A stretch of DNA of 33,085 nt, from contig JAEWTL010000096.1 of NCBI GenBank assembly GCA_023459495.1, positions 1-33,085 on the forward strand, read 5' to 3'. Of this stretch, positions 32,710 through 33,085 are shown piece after piece (position 1 is the stretch's first letter; each line of letters opens with the position of its first letter). The position numbers and the translations under genes were made by a program. This stretch comes from Bacillota bacterium. Lineage in GTDB: Bacteria > Bacillota > Clostridia > Christensenellales > SZUA-584. The notes beneath the pieces are model-generated. The model had not been told where the DNA came from, searched no databases, and saw only the letters and a program-made list of their open reading frames with translations.

Positions 32710-32882
32710 TTAAAGTTAAAAGATACAAAGGATAAGAGGGTGTAAATCAAGATACTTAAATTAAATAATATTCTGCCAATCTGATTTAGAGCGCCTATAC
32801 ATTTTTATCAAATACCCCCTTGCGCACCGCCCCAAGAAGCTTCGCTTTCCGGGAAACCCCGGATGGCAAGGGAGGCTTTTTT

Positions 32883-32912
32883 CTGCCCATGGTAGCTCCC
32901 GGCGCTTCAATA
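32883..32912 (+). pseudogene. Relic of an ilvB 3' end
   Basis: Thirty bases encode LPMVAPGASI, identical to IlvB residues encoded at 31675-31704. The two stretches differ at five bases, all third codon positions and all silent. The sequence before and after does not match ilvB. It looks like a short remnant of a diverged second ilvB copy, now joined to repeat sequence. The rest of 32710-32960 shows no gene. Confidence 0.5.
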
Positions 32913-32960
32913 CAGTTTAGGGGATATTTAGAAACCCTCCCAAATACAAAACGCCCTGAA

Positions 32961-33085
32961 TGTCCCGTGTCAAGAAAAACGGACAAGTAAAAAGCTACGC
33001 AAGCTGACCTCTGAATTCCAAAGGGGTCAGCTTTTTCAATCCCCATTGTGGTCGTTCTTGATTATAGTAAGAAACAAATCTACCG
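32961..33085 (-). mobile_element. End of an IS3-family insertion sequence (partial)
   Basis: The element continues past the right edge. Its 3' end probably lies near 32961, where TGTCCCGTGTCAAGAAAAAC starts a plausible terminal repeat. The other end is not visible, so the boundary is tentative. Confidence 0.5.
32995..33085 (-). CDS. IS3-family transposase, C-terminal end
   Basis: The last 29 codons of a transposase, cut by the window edge. The sequence RFVSYYNQERPQWGLKKLTP, followed by LEFRGQLA and a stop, matches the typical end of the IS3/IS150 OrfB integrase (YNxERP...L.PLEFR). The catalytic DDE residues lie outside the window. Whether the full element is intact cannot be judged. Confidence 0.85.
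   Translation of the reverse strand, partial: GRFVSYYNQERPQWGLKKLTPLEFRGQLA

Overview
The window looks like a chromosomal segment of an anaerobic, Gram-positive Clostridia-type bacterium of moderate to high GC. This is inferred from a tRNA-sensing T-box leader, Gram-positive-style lipoproteins, strong AGGAGG-type ribosome binding sites, a membrane pyrophosphatase, an oxygen-sensitive-type IlvD and many intergenic hairpin repeats. The species cannot be named from the sequence.

Left two thirds (about 0.8 to 22 kb), nearly all on the minus strand: an acyl-CoA and transport region. Reading right to left in the direction of transcription: a sugar-type ABC binding lipoprotein (22.0 kb); a surface esterase lipoprotein of the LpqC/PHB-depolymerase type; a beta-lactamase-fold esterase; a family I CoA-transferase; the ATPase and permease of an RbsA/RbsC-type importer; an AraC-type regulator; a complete branched-chain amino acid type (Liv) importer with a LivM-LivG fusion; and an operon of thiolase, three short-chain dehydrogenases (SDRs), a second thiolase and a small unknown protein. 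A lactonase-like metallo-beta-lactamase gene sits on the plus strand at 22.4 kb, divergent from the binding protein. Together they could take up and hydrolyse an ester or lactone, load the acid onto CoA, oxidise a 3-hydroxyacyl-CoA and cleave it by thiolysis. The substrate is unknown; hydroxyalkanoate oligomers are one candidate. Three of these units have sigma-70 promoters with 17-bp spacers and a shared 17-bp box upstream of the -35, followed by leaders of 300 nt or more. This is the best sign of an undescribed regulon, possibly run by the AraC-type protein.

Right third (23.3 to 31.8 kb), plus strand: a branched-chain amino acid biosynthesis operon, ilvN-ilvC-cimA-leuB-ilvD-ilvB, behind a T-box leader whose apparent specifier codon is AUC (isoleucine). 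Citramalate synthase plus LeuB points to the threonine-independent isoleucine route; leuC and leuD are not here. The gaps ilvC-cimA, cimA-leuB and after ilvB hold rows of perfect short hairpins, including a 57-bp unit present twice.

Edges: the left edge cuts the start of a membrane pyrophosphatase gene (minus strand). The right edge has a palindromic MITE-like element, a low-GC gene for an exported protein, a ten-codon relic of an ilvB 3' end, and the C-terminus of an IS3-family transposase.
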